A DNA stretch of 64,000 bases from Orychophragmus violaceus (GCA_030180135.1 CM058229.1:40327522-40391521); one strand, 5' to 3'; positions 53,601 through 64,000 are shown, numbered from the stretch's first letter. The notes: generated by a model from the sequence alone, not told the origin. A program made the numbers and translations.

Positions 53601-54904
53601 AAGCTCGATTTGCTTCTCAAGGTACTCAACCTTTACATTTTCTTTGAGATTTATGGATTCCAGCTAGGCCTGGGACTTCGGTTCTTCGGTTTGGTTACGG
53701 TTCGGTTACTCGGTTTTTCGTTTTTTTTTTGCTTTTAAAAAAACTGCCAATCGGTTTTTGTTCTTCGGTTCGGTTCGGTTCGATAATTTCGGTTCGATTT
53801 TATATTCCAAGGCTATATGTGTGTGTATATATATATATTAAACACACAAACACAAACTTACAAAAGTATATATATTGGAAGATTGAAACTTTTATGAAAA
53901 TCAAAATCGATCGACAACTACAAGTCTTCAATAATGAATAATAGGTCAGGGACTTCGGTTCTTCGGTTCGGTTTTTTGGTTTTTCGGTTTTTTTTTTTGC
54001 TTTTAAAAAAACTGCCAATCGGTTTTTGTTCTTCGGTTTGGTTCGGTTCGGTTCATTAAAACTTTGATTCGGTTCGGTTCGATAATTTTGGTTCGGTTTT
54101 ATATCCGATGGCTAATTCCAGCTCGTGCAGGTTGTCAACTAAGGCGTTCCTCTTTTCCACCAAGCTGGTTTCCCTTTTCTTCTGTTTTTCCAGGTCAAGT
54201 TTCATCGTTTCGCTCACTAATATGAGCTCATTAACCGTGATAGCTGCTTCTTTAGTAATCCCTTGATTTTCCTTAAATTTCTCAAGAACACAAAAGTAAT
54301 CTACATATCCGTGGCGAGCCTCTAGCTTCATCTTAGAAAATTCATGCTCCGAAGTCTTAAGTTTATCATTTGTGCTCACAAAATTGCGCTCACAGTGTTC
54401 TTCCATGCTATTTATCACAGTCGCAAGGCTGAAAAATTGTGCAGAAAGATCATCCAAGCTGTTTAAGCTTCGTTTCGCAAATGCCTTTAGCTCTTCCTTC
54501 TCAGCCTGAAGTCTGGCCACCTCAAATTGAACATCTTTAAAGCTGACAAGAGCAGATTCCATTTCTTGCTGTAGCAGCATAAGTACTTTACCTCTCGCAC
54601 TAGACACTTTTCTGCTAACACTCATGGACTCCGTGTAATTGTTAGTTGGAGACTTCTATGCAAGACGAAACAACTACATTCCTTCACTACAGTGGACTGG
54701 AGACCCTAGTGAATTCTCTGCCTCAGTGTAATTGTCTTGACACAGGTTTATGCATGATCTCAGTCCAGATACGCCACCCTTAAGCTCATAAAATCTCTTT
54801 TTTATGGCTGAAATGCATGTATCCTCAATTTCTTCAAGCTTTTGTTTCATAGCAGAAGCATTCTTTTCTTCATCTAGAAGCTTACTTCTAAATTCCTCAG
54901 AGGT
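53601..54904 (-). pseudogene. Kinesin-12-like coiled-coil fragment
   Basis: Begins right after the MCM6-like AGIQAT block with SEEFRSKLLDEEKNAS, then EEIEDTCISAIKKRFYELKGG. After a stop and ATG at 54625 it continues for 170 residues of long coiled coil (MLLQQEMESALVSFKDVQFEV, LQAEKEELKAFAKRSLNSLD). It goes on beyond the inserted MITE as LKENVKVEYLEKQIEL before switching to MCM6. The style and wording match the tails of plant phragmoplast kinesins (KIN12/POK); I am fairly but not fully sure of this name. No motor domain is present. The part between 53666 and 54115 is a separate insertion. Confidence 0.5.
53666..54115. mobile_element. hAT-like MITE rich in GGTTCGG
   Basis: 450-bp insertion flanked by an 8-bp duplication ttccagct (53658-53665 and 54116-54123), the size typical of hAT elements. 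Ends are aggcctggga and ...atggctaa, with weak terminal inversion. It consists of two related halves of cttcggttcggtt-type sequence separated by an AT-rich spacer. Removing it restores a continuous coiled-coil frame (HELE to SINLKEN). Confidence 0.75.
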
Positions 54905-55055
54905 TGCTTGTATCCCAGCTTTTTAATGCTTATCGTTTGCTGCTCCATGGCTGCATGAAGATCAATTTGATATTTGATATCCATCTTGTCAAACTCGTCA
55001 ATGCAGCATATTTCATTATCAGCAAGCAGTAAAGCACCAGCCCCAATGCAGAATT
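54905..55055 (-). pseudogene. MCM6-like fragment, Walker B part
   Basis: Minus-strand block GAGALLLADNEICCIDEFDKMD, then AAMEQQTISIKK and, after a one-base shift, AGIQAT. This is the Walker B and following region of MCM6; CIDEFDKM is diagnostic of MCM helicases. It is joined to kinesin-like sequence at AGIQAT/SEEF, and the 130 or so MCM6 residues that should come next are absent, resuming at 53600. Confidence 0.72.
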
Positions 55056-56322
55056 GGAGCAGTAAACAACTCAGCCCATACAACTTCTTAACCCATGTCA
55101 ACTCTTTAATCTCTAGAATTAGATGTGTGGTTTGCAACTTCTGTTTCGGTTCTGCTTCCAAGCTTATATTAGGAGAACTCAAACATACCAAGAATCTCAA
55201 CACAACCTCAACTATCCCTTCATGAGTTCCTTTGATCATGTTAATGATCACTTGTAAAACCACCACAATCCCATATCCAAATTACACTGCCTAGATCAAC
55301 ATGCCCTTTGTTGCCAACACAAGTTCCAAACACTGAGAACATAGTATCCCTCGCAGGACCAAGTAATGCAACAAGATAACTTTTCTTCGGAAGTTTCCTC
55401 GAGATCCTTGCTGGCATTCTTAGTCCTCTTGACTTATACTCAACATGGTTTGCCCCTTGTCGATAAAGCACTTGTTCCGCTTCCCCGAGGTACATAATCA
55501 GTGTATTCATAAGCTTCTCCCAGACTCTCTTCTTATCCTTCCTAACAGCCAGCGGCTCACCCAGCGTTGTGGCATCATAGATTCTAGAGGTTATCTCCTC
55601 TTCCTTCGCTACAGACACAAGCGATGGATGAGTGATAAGCTCCTCATCACAATAGCTAAATCATCCTGGATCAAAGGAGTGTTTGGTTTCATCGCCACCA
55701 TAAATACCAAAGTTTATCCTTGCAAAATTAATATCAGAAAACCGCACGCCTTGAAGAACCTTTGATACCGTCAACTGACCAACGAGAAGAATCTCAACCT
55801 TAGTGTCCTTTTGAATGTATCCATCCCTCAATTCTTGACCAAGATCAACACCAACACTCGTAGTAGCATCAATATCCAAATCAGCAATTAAATCTCTTTT
55901 GAGAAACATTCTGTCAAACACCTTTTGTGGAGTTGACACATGTTGAGATAGCACAAGGCTCATTCAACGCTGCCTTGCTTCCTCCTGCCCACTGGAATCA
56001 ACTCTCTCGTGACTGGGTTGCTGTGAGAACTCGATTCCGCATCTTCATGAATCAACTTTATCGCCACTAATTGCGTCTCTGACGCTTTCTTCTCCAGTGA
56101 TTTGGTCGTCCTCTGAATCCTAGCTGCATCACGGCGAGCTTTGTTCTGACAACAACACTCAATATATCGTCTATTCGACGCTTGGATTCGAAGCCTCTTA
56201 GGATCTTCAGCATCACCGAACTTAATCAACAATTCAGCCTTCAAAGAGTTCCACGTCCTGATACGCAATCTCGTTTGGTGAAGAAACGAGTCTGCTTCTC
56301 TTTTGATTAAGGTTTTCTCCAT
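55056..56322 (-). pseudogene. Unidentified coding-like region in the exon-carrying element
   Basis: Three open stretches on the minus strand: 56322-55960 (MEKTLIKREADSF, basic, 120 residues), 55963-55661 (KRDLIADLDIDATTSVGVDLGQELRDG) and 55618-55241 (ISRKLPKKSYLVALLGPARD). The gap between the last two is one or two changes wide, so they were probably one reading frame. I do not recognise the parent protein. They could be further captured host sequence or the element's own gene. Confidence 0.4.
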
Positions 56323-56469
56323 ATTCAACTTTTGCGATTCAGAAATCTTAACATGTTAAAACTTTTTCTCCAGCCAATTGATCCACTGGCTCAACGTTAC
56401 ACCTTCAAAAAATTAATTGCGACGAAGCTCATAGAGTTTGATTCGATCTCGCTCATGAGCGCACCAATT

Positions 56470-56916
56470 TGATAAGTTCAGAGTCACGATCCTTCCTTAT
56501 CTCTCTCTATTCTCTGTAAATCTCCTTGAAACCTCCAAATGTAAGAAACACTTCTTTGATTATGAATAAAAGCTCAGTACCGATTACAATGGTGAATCAG
56601 AAAAGCAATACAAGTGCAATAGCTGAAACGAATCTAGGATCTCATCTCAATCATAGCCGAAGGTCTCATGGCGACACTTCTCACTCCATATACAGCATAC
56701 CAAAAATTGAAGGAAGAGCGACTTATTTATCTGGAGAGGAAGAAGACTCTTGAGAAAAGCCTCTTTGTGCCTCAGAGTCTTTGCTCACACTTGCCAGCTA
56801 CCCGAGTCAACCATTAGTGTTGACCAACTCCTCTAAAGCAGACCCTTGTTTCTTTCTTCATCTCACGCTCTTCTACTCTCAACCTCTTGCGATAGTATAT
56901 CTCATGGAACGTATCA
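56470..56916 (-). repeat. LTR (element 5' end) of exon-carrying element
   Basis: 447 bp, tgataagttc to cgtatca, followed by the target duplication ttgtc. The candidate primer site lies just inside it on the minus strand. Confidence 0.88.
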
Positions 56917-56921
56917 TTGTC

Positions 56922-57580
56922 TTATATGTGTAATGCATTGTTGAGTTTATTAAGATTCACGAGGATTGTTGAGAAGTTATCTCGGAATATTGTTCAATTT
57001 ACTAAGATTTACGAGGATGAACCACGAGACTCAGGACTAAGAAAGTATCACTCACTACTCGGTTCTACTAGAGACAGTTCGCGACCTTGCATTGCATGAC
57101 TCTTGTTTTGTTTCTACTCGTCACCCATGGCGAGTTTAAGGGCGTAATCGTCTCTTTCCTGCAGTGTAAGAGCATGATTAGTGGTGAACCCCTCATGGGG
57201 TTCTTAAAAAAAAATTTTTTTTTTTTTTTTTTTTTGGGAAAAGTGTAAAAAAAAAAAAAATCGAAAAAAAAAATAGACGAATGATAGGCTGCCACGTGTC
57301 ATGAACAGTGTAAGAATCGGTTCTTAAATAAGGATTTTTAGGACCCGGGTTCTTAACTACTCACGTGGGACCCACGTGAATAGTTAAGAACCCGGGCCTT
57401 AAGAACCCCTTAAGAGCCACCGATAAACATGCTCTAACATCGATAAAACTATTAAATGCCCAATGGTAAAAACGATTTATAGAATTCTAGATCATTTGGA
57501 GTCTTGATACTAAGTTTGATATATTTGACAACATCTATTCCCTAATTTTAGTAAATGGCCAACAATTATAATACACAATT
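56922..57580. repeat. Rest of duplicated unit, copy 2
   Basis: Matches 47015-47345 with a MITE inserted. No intact gene. Confidence 0.7.
57170..57434. mobile_element. PIF/Harbinger-like MITE
   Basis: 265 bp with inverted ends gagcatgattagtggtg and caccgataaacatgctc, flanked by TAA (57167-57169 and 57435-57437). The empty site gtgtaacatcg is present at about 47217-47228 in the paralogous unit. The inner part has a large palindrome around cacgtgggacccacgtg. TAA duplications point to PIF/Harbinger (TWA targets). Confidence 0.85.
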
Positions 57581-58182
57581 ATTTAAAATATTGTGTTTTT
57601 CTTTAATTTAAAGTTAAAAATATTTTATTGAAAATGATCATTTATATTGCAAATTTATAATTATAACTTAAAATTGTTAAATATAACTTATTTTCTACAT
57701 TTTTCATATAATTTTACTAGGCTTTTCAATTTGTACCGAACCCAACCAAATTAGTTGAACCAAAACTTTTAGTGTTTAGTTTAGGTTCGGTTATGATTTT
57801 GGTTCGATTCAATAGATTTTAAGGGGAAAAATCGATTATCGGTTCGGTTCGGTACTCGGTATTCGTCTTTATCAGAAAAATAACCAAAATCATACTGATT
57901 TATATCAAACTAAACTGAATCATATTTAATAAAAACGAACCAAGTTAACTGAATCACCCAAAATAACTGAATTTAACTGAAATAACAGAATCTAACCAAA
58001 AACAGATGCAAACTGATTTTTTCGGTTTAATTCAGCATAAAGTTGGAGAAAACGAATTATTCAAAAACGAAACTATCCAACCGAAGTAGAATGTTTAATT
58101 TTACTATTGATAGAATAAGTGATTTTGAGACTAATATTCAGCAATTGTAGTTGTGGGTTCATTTATATATATATAAATATTT
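57581..58182. other. AT-rich spacer with ggttcgg-type repeats
   Basis: No gene. 57740-58060 holds degenerate aaccgaac/ggttcggt repeats of the same style as the MITE at 53666. The last bases before 58183 are ttt, a possible 3-bp CACTA target copy. Confidence 0.5.
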
Positions 58183-59016
58183 CACTACAAAAAAACATCT
58201 GTTAACCGACGTACATTACCATCGGTCTTCCGTCGAAAACGGTGTTTCCCGGCGGAATACCGACTGGACAAAACCGTCTGTTCTAGGTCGTTGTAAAAAC
58301 ATATCCGTCAAGAAACCGTCGGTTTTTTCCGACGGTTTTCCGACAAAAACATTTCCGACGGGTTATCGACGGTTATTAAATCGGAGGTTTACCGACAGTT
58401 TATCGATAGACACTAACCGACATTAAACCGACGGTCATTAACCAACAGAAAACCGACGGATATTCATCGACGGTAAACCGACGGTTATTTACCGACGGTT
58501 CCTTACCGACGGTAAACCGACGGTTCCTTACCGACGGTTGGTAACCGACAGAAAACCGAAGGATATTTACCGACGGTAAACTGACGGATATTTACCGATG
58601 GTAAACCGATGGTTATTTACCGATGGTAAACCGACGGTTCCTTACCGACGGTAAACTGACGGTTCGTGAGCGACGGTAAACCGACGGTTCATGACCAACG
58701 GTAAACCGACGGTTCATAAAATTAATTGTTTATTAATTTATTTTAAATTTAATATATATAAATTATTTTATATAATAAATTGTTTAATATTTTATATACG
58801 AAATATTTTATAAAGTTTTATTAATTTTATTAAATTTATTAAAAATATTTATTAAAATTACATAACATTGTGGGTTCCCATCGGATCCCAGTCCCGTTCC
58901 CATCCCCTCTACCAAACCCGTCCCCGTCCCCGTTACCGAGGCTCCTATTCCCACTCTCCGTTTCACTACTCGAGTTGTCTCGTTCGTTACTCCTCCTGGA
59001 ACAGGTCCGCCAATCT
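58183..59016 (+). mobile_element. CACTA (En/Spm-like) element end, interrupted
   Basis: Starts CACTACAAAAAAACA, the terminal sequence of plant CACTA transposons. About 500 bp of subterminal repeats follow, with the core accgacggt in both orientations. Then comes an AT-rich part and a short Pro-rich coding-like stretch (58870-59016, PSPVPIPSTKPVPVPV in one frame) that could belong to an internal ORF. The element is cut at 59016 by the copia insertion and its other end is not in the window. Confidence 0.75.
58200..58720. repeat. CACTA subterminal repeats
   Basis: More than fifteen copies of cgacgg-containing units, many as paired taccgacggtaaaccgacgg. In such elements these are transposase-binding sites. 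Confidence 0.8.
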
Positions 59017-59691
59017 TGAAGGAATGTTTAGGGGTTAATCCAGATTCAATTCTCAGATTCAACAGTTCCTAAACATGCGGATCTAGGTTCTCTTGAATAG
59101 AAACAATTGTTGATCTCACCTTATACCTGTTTGTGCAGCGGAAAGGGATGGTATGTCAGAGATCAGAGAGCCACCGAGAGATAACTCCTCCAGAGGTTCA
59201 CACACGCACACCGAGCAGGAAGAAGGCTGCTAGGCCACTAGGAGAAGTCGCAGGAGAGAGAGAGAGGCGCGGCTAGTTAGGGTTGGAGAAGAAAAAGACT
59301 CGAGTTTTACTTATAAAACTTGTCCAATTCCGTTTGGGCCGTTTGGCCCAAATACCAAATAACTCGAAAGCGTTCGCGCACTGTGTCGATCGACACTCCT
59401 TGTGTATCGATCGACACAGAGTCGCCAAACCCTTTTATTCTCTCTAAGTACAGTAAATGCCTAGCACTTTTACCATACTTCTGCTAAACCGTTCCTACAC
59501 ATTTTCCTGTTGGCTTAGGCGTGTGACCCATATGGGATCATATAATAAAGGCAATAAGTCCAAGACTTATAGATCATGAGCGGACTCTAGCAAGCCATCA
59601 TGACCCCCAGTATTATATGACTTATGTCTGATCATTGACATACTCTTACTTTCTAGAGACAGTACCGAGATTACTGGACACAATTCCAACA
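59017..59691 (-). repeat. 3' LTR of minus-strand copia element
   Basis: 675 bp; read on the minus strand it starts tgttggaattg and ends attccttca. Holds a palindromic hairpin module at 59383-59418. It differs considerably from the LTRs at 20926 and 27215 but keeps the module. Confidence 0.82.
59383..59418 (-). repeat. Palindromic hairpin module, second copia LTR
   Basis: GTGTCGATCGACAC at 59383-59396 and a near copy TGTATCGATCGACACA at 59403-59418. Confidence 0.8.
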
Positions 59692-60560
59692 ATCTCCCAC
59701 TTGTACTGGAATCTCTGTATTCATAATCCTTTTGTCACAATATCTCGATTAGTCATAAGGCAAGATTGGTGTCATCCTTATAAAGGCTAATCTTGTTCAT
59801 CGGACTCTGATTCGATACTGACAATCCAAACGACTCGGGACAGTCCGTTTGAGCATGGCCATGCATTTTCCAGTATTCAAATCTCCGATTGGCCTAGAGA
59901 TATTCACTCCATTTATATTGGAGGGACAAATCCCGTCTTGTTCCATCACTGTAAACTACTCATTTCATAATGTACCCAAACAAGGTCCTTATAACTATCG
60001 CAGAACGACAGCGTTAGACAATGATCAAAGTGCATCAGTCCATGTGCAGTCACATGCATGCGAACTCAGGTCTAAGGACTATACTCTATAGTCGTAGTAA
60101 GAATCTCTTATGACACAGATATAAATATCCTGAAGAGTTCTTATAAGCGGGTCTTGTCCGGTCGTATGTTCCCCAACATACACCTATGTACTGACTTTGA
60201 TGCCGCGCATCTATGACACACTGAGACTTTGTCATAAGTCACGTACCAATCCAGTCTCACACGGTTGTTGGTGTTCCAATTTCAACAACCTTCGACTAGG
60301 GACATAATGATATAAGTCATTTATCAAATATAGGGTCTCATGATCAAGCTAAATGACTTTGATAACTCAAGATCAAGTCATTTACTTCGATGACCTATAA
60401 AATGGTTTATATCACTTTGGAACGATTATTTCATCACAGTTAAAATAATCTTGAAATAATAATTTCATTAAACATCTTAAATGTTATTTCAAGAACATAT
60501 CCAATAACTAAATAAAGCCCTTTAATAACTCCCACTGAAATTAAGACTACATCTTAATTT
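59692..60560 (-). other. 3' UTR of minus-strand copia element
   Basis: No gene. Begins (reading plus) atctcccacttgta, the reverse of the polypurine tract, and parallels 26331-27214 in order. Confidence 0.65.
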
Positions 60561-62926
60561 CACTTATCCTACAGCAACAGTCCGCGACTCGTGCTTAGGC
60601 CTAAGGAGTGGCTTCGTTAATAGATTAGCAACGTTCTCATTCGTTGAAACTTGCTGATCTACTTAACATCTCTGTCATTTATCTTACGGAGTAGGTTATA
60701 CCTATCCTCAAGGTGTTTGGACCTCTGATGTGCAGCTAGTCTCATCTATGCTGGGAATCGCATCAAGTTCAGTGACAAACTCTTCTTTCCAAACAACCTC
60801 TTTCGCCACTTCCCAAGCTGCGAAATGTTCAGCTTAAGTCATTGAGTCAGCAACAGTGCCTTGCACCGCCAGATAGACACAAGATATAACCGGACTGTGA
60901 TCGGAAATCATCTTTGTCTATTGGAAACTTGCCTTTCAGACTCTACCGACTCGTAGCACCTCACTTTCTCCGTAACTCTAGAATTTATCCTTAGTATTCC
61001 TCAAATACTTTAGGATATTCTTTACGGCAATCCAGTGATTCTTTGCTGGATTTGACTGGTCTTTACTTGTCTTGCTTAACATTAAAGCAACATCAAACAA
61101 GTACGTTTCATGGCATACATGATAGATCCAATTGCCGACGCATATGGAATCCTATTCATGCATTTAAGCTCAGCAGTTATCGTAGGATACTGTATCTTGC
61201 TTAACTTAATGCCATGTGACATTGGCATAAAACCCTTCTTGGATTGCTCTAAACGTGTAGGAATTTGTCAATTTAAGAATCCTGACGTTGTCCTACCAGC
61301 TCTTTTGGATCTCTATCTTTAGATCCAAAATCCAAGAACTACGTGGCTTTACCCATGTCAATCATTAGAACCAACTCCCAAGCCAGTCCTTAACCGACTG
61401 CAGCATTGGGACGTCTTTTCCGAGAATCAGTATGTCATCGACATACAATATGAGAAATGCAATATCGCTCCCACCAATCTATTAGTAAACGCACAGTTCC
61501 AATTCGTTCCTGTTCAAGTCAAAATCTTGACTAATTCAACAGAACGAAGATTCCAACTCCGATATGTTTGCTTCCATCCATGAATGGATCGATGAAGCTA
61601 ACTTACATAAAATGTAATTTTTCGGAGAGTCCGGGCTCACTATCGCTTCTTTGAAATTCGCAGATTCGTCGCTTTCAATGATCATCAGATCATGCGAACT
61701 TTCAATGATTATCAGGTTCAACTAATGACGAGAAATCACTCTCGGATTAGTAACTGATTCAATCATATCTGCGAACTTCAGGCTCCACAGGTGTAGATTC
61801 TACAGAAATCTGTAAATCCTTCCGCTGCTCTCCCTCAATAGGTAAAGCAGCCTCCTGTATTTCTCGAATTTCTTCGAGTTATACTTTTACTCCCACTGTT
61901 CTTCTTGAAAATAACTTCCTTCTTAGAAAACAGAATGGACGTAAAAGTAACAAGCCTTGGTTTCTCTAGGACAACCAGCGAAGTAGCACAACTACAAATA
62001 CTCAGTAAAGACAAATTTGGATCGATTCCAATCCACATTTACGTGGTGTCTTTCAACTGATATTGGTGGAACTATTTTAGCGTAAACTTAGATAATTTAG
62101 AGCGTTATTCTTAAATAATATCATGGAAGATTCGTGTGACTCATCTTTAATCATTTCTAATAAGATCTGATTCTTTCTCACAGAAACACCTACAGGTTTT
62201 CAGGAGAAATGAGCTGTGAAACGACTTCACACTCAATCAGATGATCACACCATCGATGACTTAAGTATTCTCACTTGAATCTTATCCAAAGTCTCAATAC
62301 TTCTGTCACTCACATTCTATACCTCATTCTAGAACTCTTTCGACCATGTCAAATAATTCCTTCTTGTGTCTCATCAAATGAACACAGTCTTACTCACTGA
62401 ATTAATCAGTCGAGACAATGAAGTACAGAAAATTTTCTCCCGCATTACTGCTCATCGGACCACATACATGAGTATGTTCAATCTCCAATAAGCCTTTGGG
62501 CCTTTCTCTAGCTCGGCTAAGATGGGCCCTTTGTCTTTTGGTCTAGTAAGCAGAATTCAAGTCTCATAAGACATTCATTCAAATGAGCCCAACAGTTCAT
62601 AACTATGGGATTTCTGAATCCGACTTACTCTCTGTGACCAAGACATTTATGCCAAGAAAATCAGGTTTAATTCATCAGATTTAAACCAATTTGGTATTTA
62701 TGTTACATTTAGGCATTCTTTGGTTTAAGATATAAAACCCATTCCTTGAATAGGGTGCTACAATTAATATTTCATTAAGATCAAAAGAACAAAACTTGTC
62801 TTTTATCAAAATGAAAACGTTCAAATTCTTACAAGAAAATGAAAAACAACTCTGCTTAAAGCAGGTACATTGTAGCAATTACTTGATACAAAACCAAGCC
62901 TCGAAGGCATCTACAAGTGAAAAACC
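60561..62926 (-). pseudogene. Copia pol remnant, minus strand
   Basis: Broken pol. On the minus strand the reverse transcriptase core GGSDIAFLILYVDDILILGKD is readable at about 61475-61415, with the catalytic YVDD intact. RNase H pieces lie at about 60580-61150. Integrase pieces lie at about 61950-62560, and a pre-integrase piece at 62680-62880. Stops and frameshifts separate all of them. Confidence 0.7.
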
Positions 62927-63937
62927 CTATGACTGAGGCAGCATCCATAGCTCCTTCCAGACATGCAGTTCCACTTGCCCTTCCTTCAACGTTCTACTGT
63001 TGCTTAGGCTCTGCATATTATCACAAATATCAGTGCCACAACCAGTATCCAATACCTTTAAGGTAGAACTTGAAGTAATAACAAGAATACCTAAGGAAGT
63101 AGTCGCATACATCAACTTCAACTCCTCATCATCTTCCATGAATTTAATGCAATCTCTCTTCCAATGCCCTGTCTCCTTACAGTAGCAGCACTTACCAACG
63201 TAAGAGGTATCTGACTCGGGCTCAGAAGACACACGCTTGCCATGATTCAAAATCTGGACAACTTTGTCTTCACCCTTGTCAGCATTAGGTTTAGTAAACC
63301 TACCCTTCTCGTTCATGAGATTGTACATGGTACTCTTCACGTTTGGCTCAACTGTCTTGAGTATATCATGCAGTTCAGTCAGCGTTTTCGTTAAGCCTTT
63401 CTTGATATAGTTCCTTCTGAACTTATCATAGCTTGACGGCAGTGACTGCAGAATGATCTCAGTTGCCAATTCTTGGCTAACTGGATAATCCAGTTTCCTC
63501 AGGTTATCAATGTAACCCATCATTTTACTGACATGAGGACTCACTGGATTATCATTTGGTAGCTTGCAGCTAGTGAGAGACTTAACCAACCGGTATCTCT
63601 CCACTCTTATCTGCTCCTGAAATTTCAATTTCAGGCTGCTGATCATCTCTATTGGCGACTCCATGTTCTCATATTGCTTCTGCAAGTCTGAATCCATGGT
63701 AGCCAATATCAGACCACGCACATCTACCGCATCATTATAATGCTTATTCCAAGCATCATATACTGCATGAGAAGCATTGGACCCGATCCTCACGGGGAGA
63801 GCTCTCTCAAGGACATAGTCCTTTCTCTCCTGTCTGAGGACTAGCCTCAGGTTCCGCGACCAAGTCAAGAAATTTGATCCGTTCAGCTTGTCCATCTCAA
63901 GGACAGACCGGATCGAGAAAGTGTTTGTGCTAGTCAT
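62927..63937 (-). CDS. Copia gag protein, minus-strand element
   Basis: Frame of 336 codons starting MTSTNTFSIRS at 63937. It aligns along its length with the gag at 23115: LNGSNFLTWSRNLR (about 18-31), YDAWNKHY (about 59-66), NMESPIEMISSLKLKFQEQ (about 90-108), ATEIILQSLPSSYDKF (about 157-172). The zinc knuckle CCYCKETGHWKRDC lies at about 248-261. The knuckle is followed by 60 residues in which VLDTGCGTDIC appears, the start of the copia-type protease (D-T-G) region, so this copy retains the gag-protease link lost in the other one. It then runs into a stop. Protein-level conservation between the two copies despite pol decay suggests a shared, once-active family. Confidence 0.85.
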   Translation of the reverse strand: MTSTNTFSIRSVLEMDKLNGSNFLTWSRNLRLVLRQERKDYVLERALPVRIGSNASHAVYDAWNKHYNDAVDVRGLILATMDSDLQKQYENMESPIEMISSLKLKFQEQIRVERYRLVKSLTSCKLPNDNPVSPHVSKMMGYIDNLRKLDYPVSQELATEIILQSLPSSYDKFRRNYIKKGLTKTLTELHDILKTVEPNVKSTMYNLMNEKGRFTKPNADKGEDKVVQILNHGKRVSSEPESDTSYVGKCCYCKETGHWKRDCIKFMEDDEELKLMYATTSLGILVITSSSTLKVLDTGCGTDICDNMQSLSNSRTLKEGQVELHVWKELWMLPQS

Positions 63938-64000
63938 AACTGAAAATTAAGATAAAAGGATTTTAGTTAATATGTTCAATATGATTAATCTCGTATTAAA

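Larger units (their letters stand above)
48861..56916 (-). mobile_element. Non-autonomous LTR element carrying host exons
   Basis: Flanked by ttgtc (48856-48860 and 56917-56921). LTRs of 449 and 447 bp begin tgata and end tatca. The uninterrupted site is visible in the paralogue near 47000 ('aagcttgtcttatatgtg'). On the minus strand a TGG-initial primer-site candidate TGGTGCGCTCATGAG follows the right-hand LTR, and a purine tract gaaagagcaggg precedes the left-hand one. No gag or pol is seen outside the nested element. Between 56322 and about 52770 lie pieces of host genes, in sense with the element and without introns where I can judge. It has been split by the element at 49348-52575 and the MITE at 53666-54115. 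Confidence 0.85.
59017..64000 (-). mobile_element. Ty1/copia element, minus strand, runs off window
   Basis: Same family as 20926-27935, in opposite orientation. 3' LTR 59017-59691, purine tract 59692-59705, 3' UTR to about 60560, decayed pol, and gag to 63937. The 5' LTR lies beyond the window. It inserted in the CACTA element. Confidence 0.85.

Noticed and set aside
52770..55055. A functional MCM6 or SART3 gene
   Set aside because: Pieces are short, joined to other genes, out of order and broken by stops.
58200..58720. CRISPR-like regular repeats
   Set aside because: Units are degenerate, in both orientations, lack unique spacers and lie in a plant CACTA element.

Overview
The window is repeat-dense plant nuclear DNA. 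A Brassicaceae genome (Arabidopsis-like) fits best: ATHILA-type Ty3/gypsy elements with tRNA-Asp-type primer sites, a Tat-type gypsy element, gag_2-type copia elements, an L1-type LINE, a CACTA end, MITEs and one plant CAF1-family deadenylase gene. Nothing bacterial is present. The setting looks like pericentromeric or otherwise gene-poor heterochromatin. The only host gene I think is intact is the CAF1-like gene at 33928-34890.

Layout. 1-29313: an old, broken ATHILA-like complex. It holds an ORF-1 remnant (254-1565), a truncated LTR (1566-2007), decayed gag-pol (2085-8540, with a solo LTR inside integrase at 6564-7549), a second ORF-1 (9520-11002), then a 3' UTR/LTR module repeated three times. 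Two elements sit inside it: a young deletion derivative (11207-15746, target duplication attat) and a copia element (20926-27935, target duplication tactt). 29314-29813 is a 500-N gap. 29814-31424 (5' end near 31.7 kb): a minus-strand LINE cut by the gap. 31757-34890: a tandem duplication with a dead and a live CAF1-like copy. 35941-46655: a 10.7-kb Tat-type gypsy element (target duplication gatat) with a long pol frame and a four-exon antisense gene. 48861-56916: an LTR element on the minus strand (target duplication ttgtc) with no pol. It carries spliced pieces of MCM6-like, kinesin-12-like and SART3/HAT-like host genes, and contains both a young gag-only LTR element (49348-52575) and a hAT-like MITE (53666-54115). 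The surrounding unit is itself a tandem duplication, and one copy holds a PIF/Harbinger-like MITE (57170-57434). 58183-59016: a CACTA end with subterminal repeats, cut by a minus-strand copia element that runs off the window (59017-64000).

The most unusual signal is a short two-part palindromic module built on TCGATCGA cores. The two halves can pair into a hairpin. It recurs in LTRs, UTRs and inter-domain linkers of both the gypsy (ATHILA-like) and the copia elements, and the two arms often change together. The second is the minus-strand LTR element that joins spliced exons of at least three host genes. All coordinates, identities and family names come from reading the sequence by eye; no alignment or database search was run.
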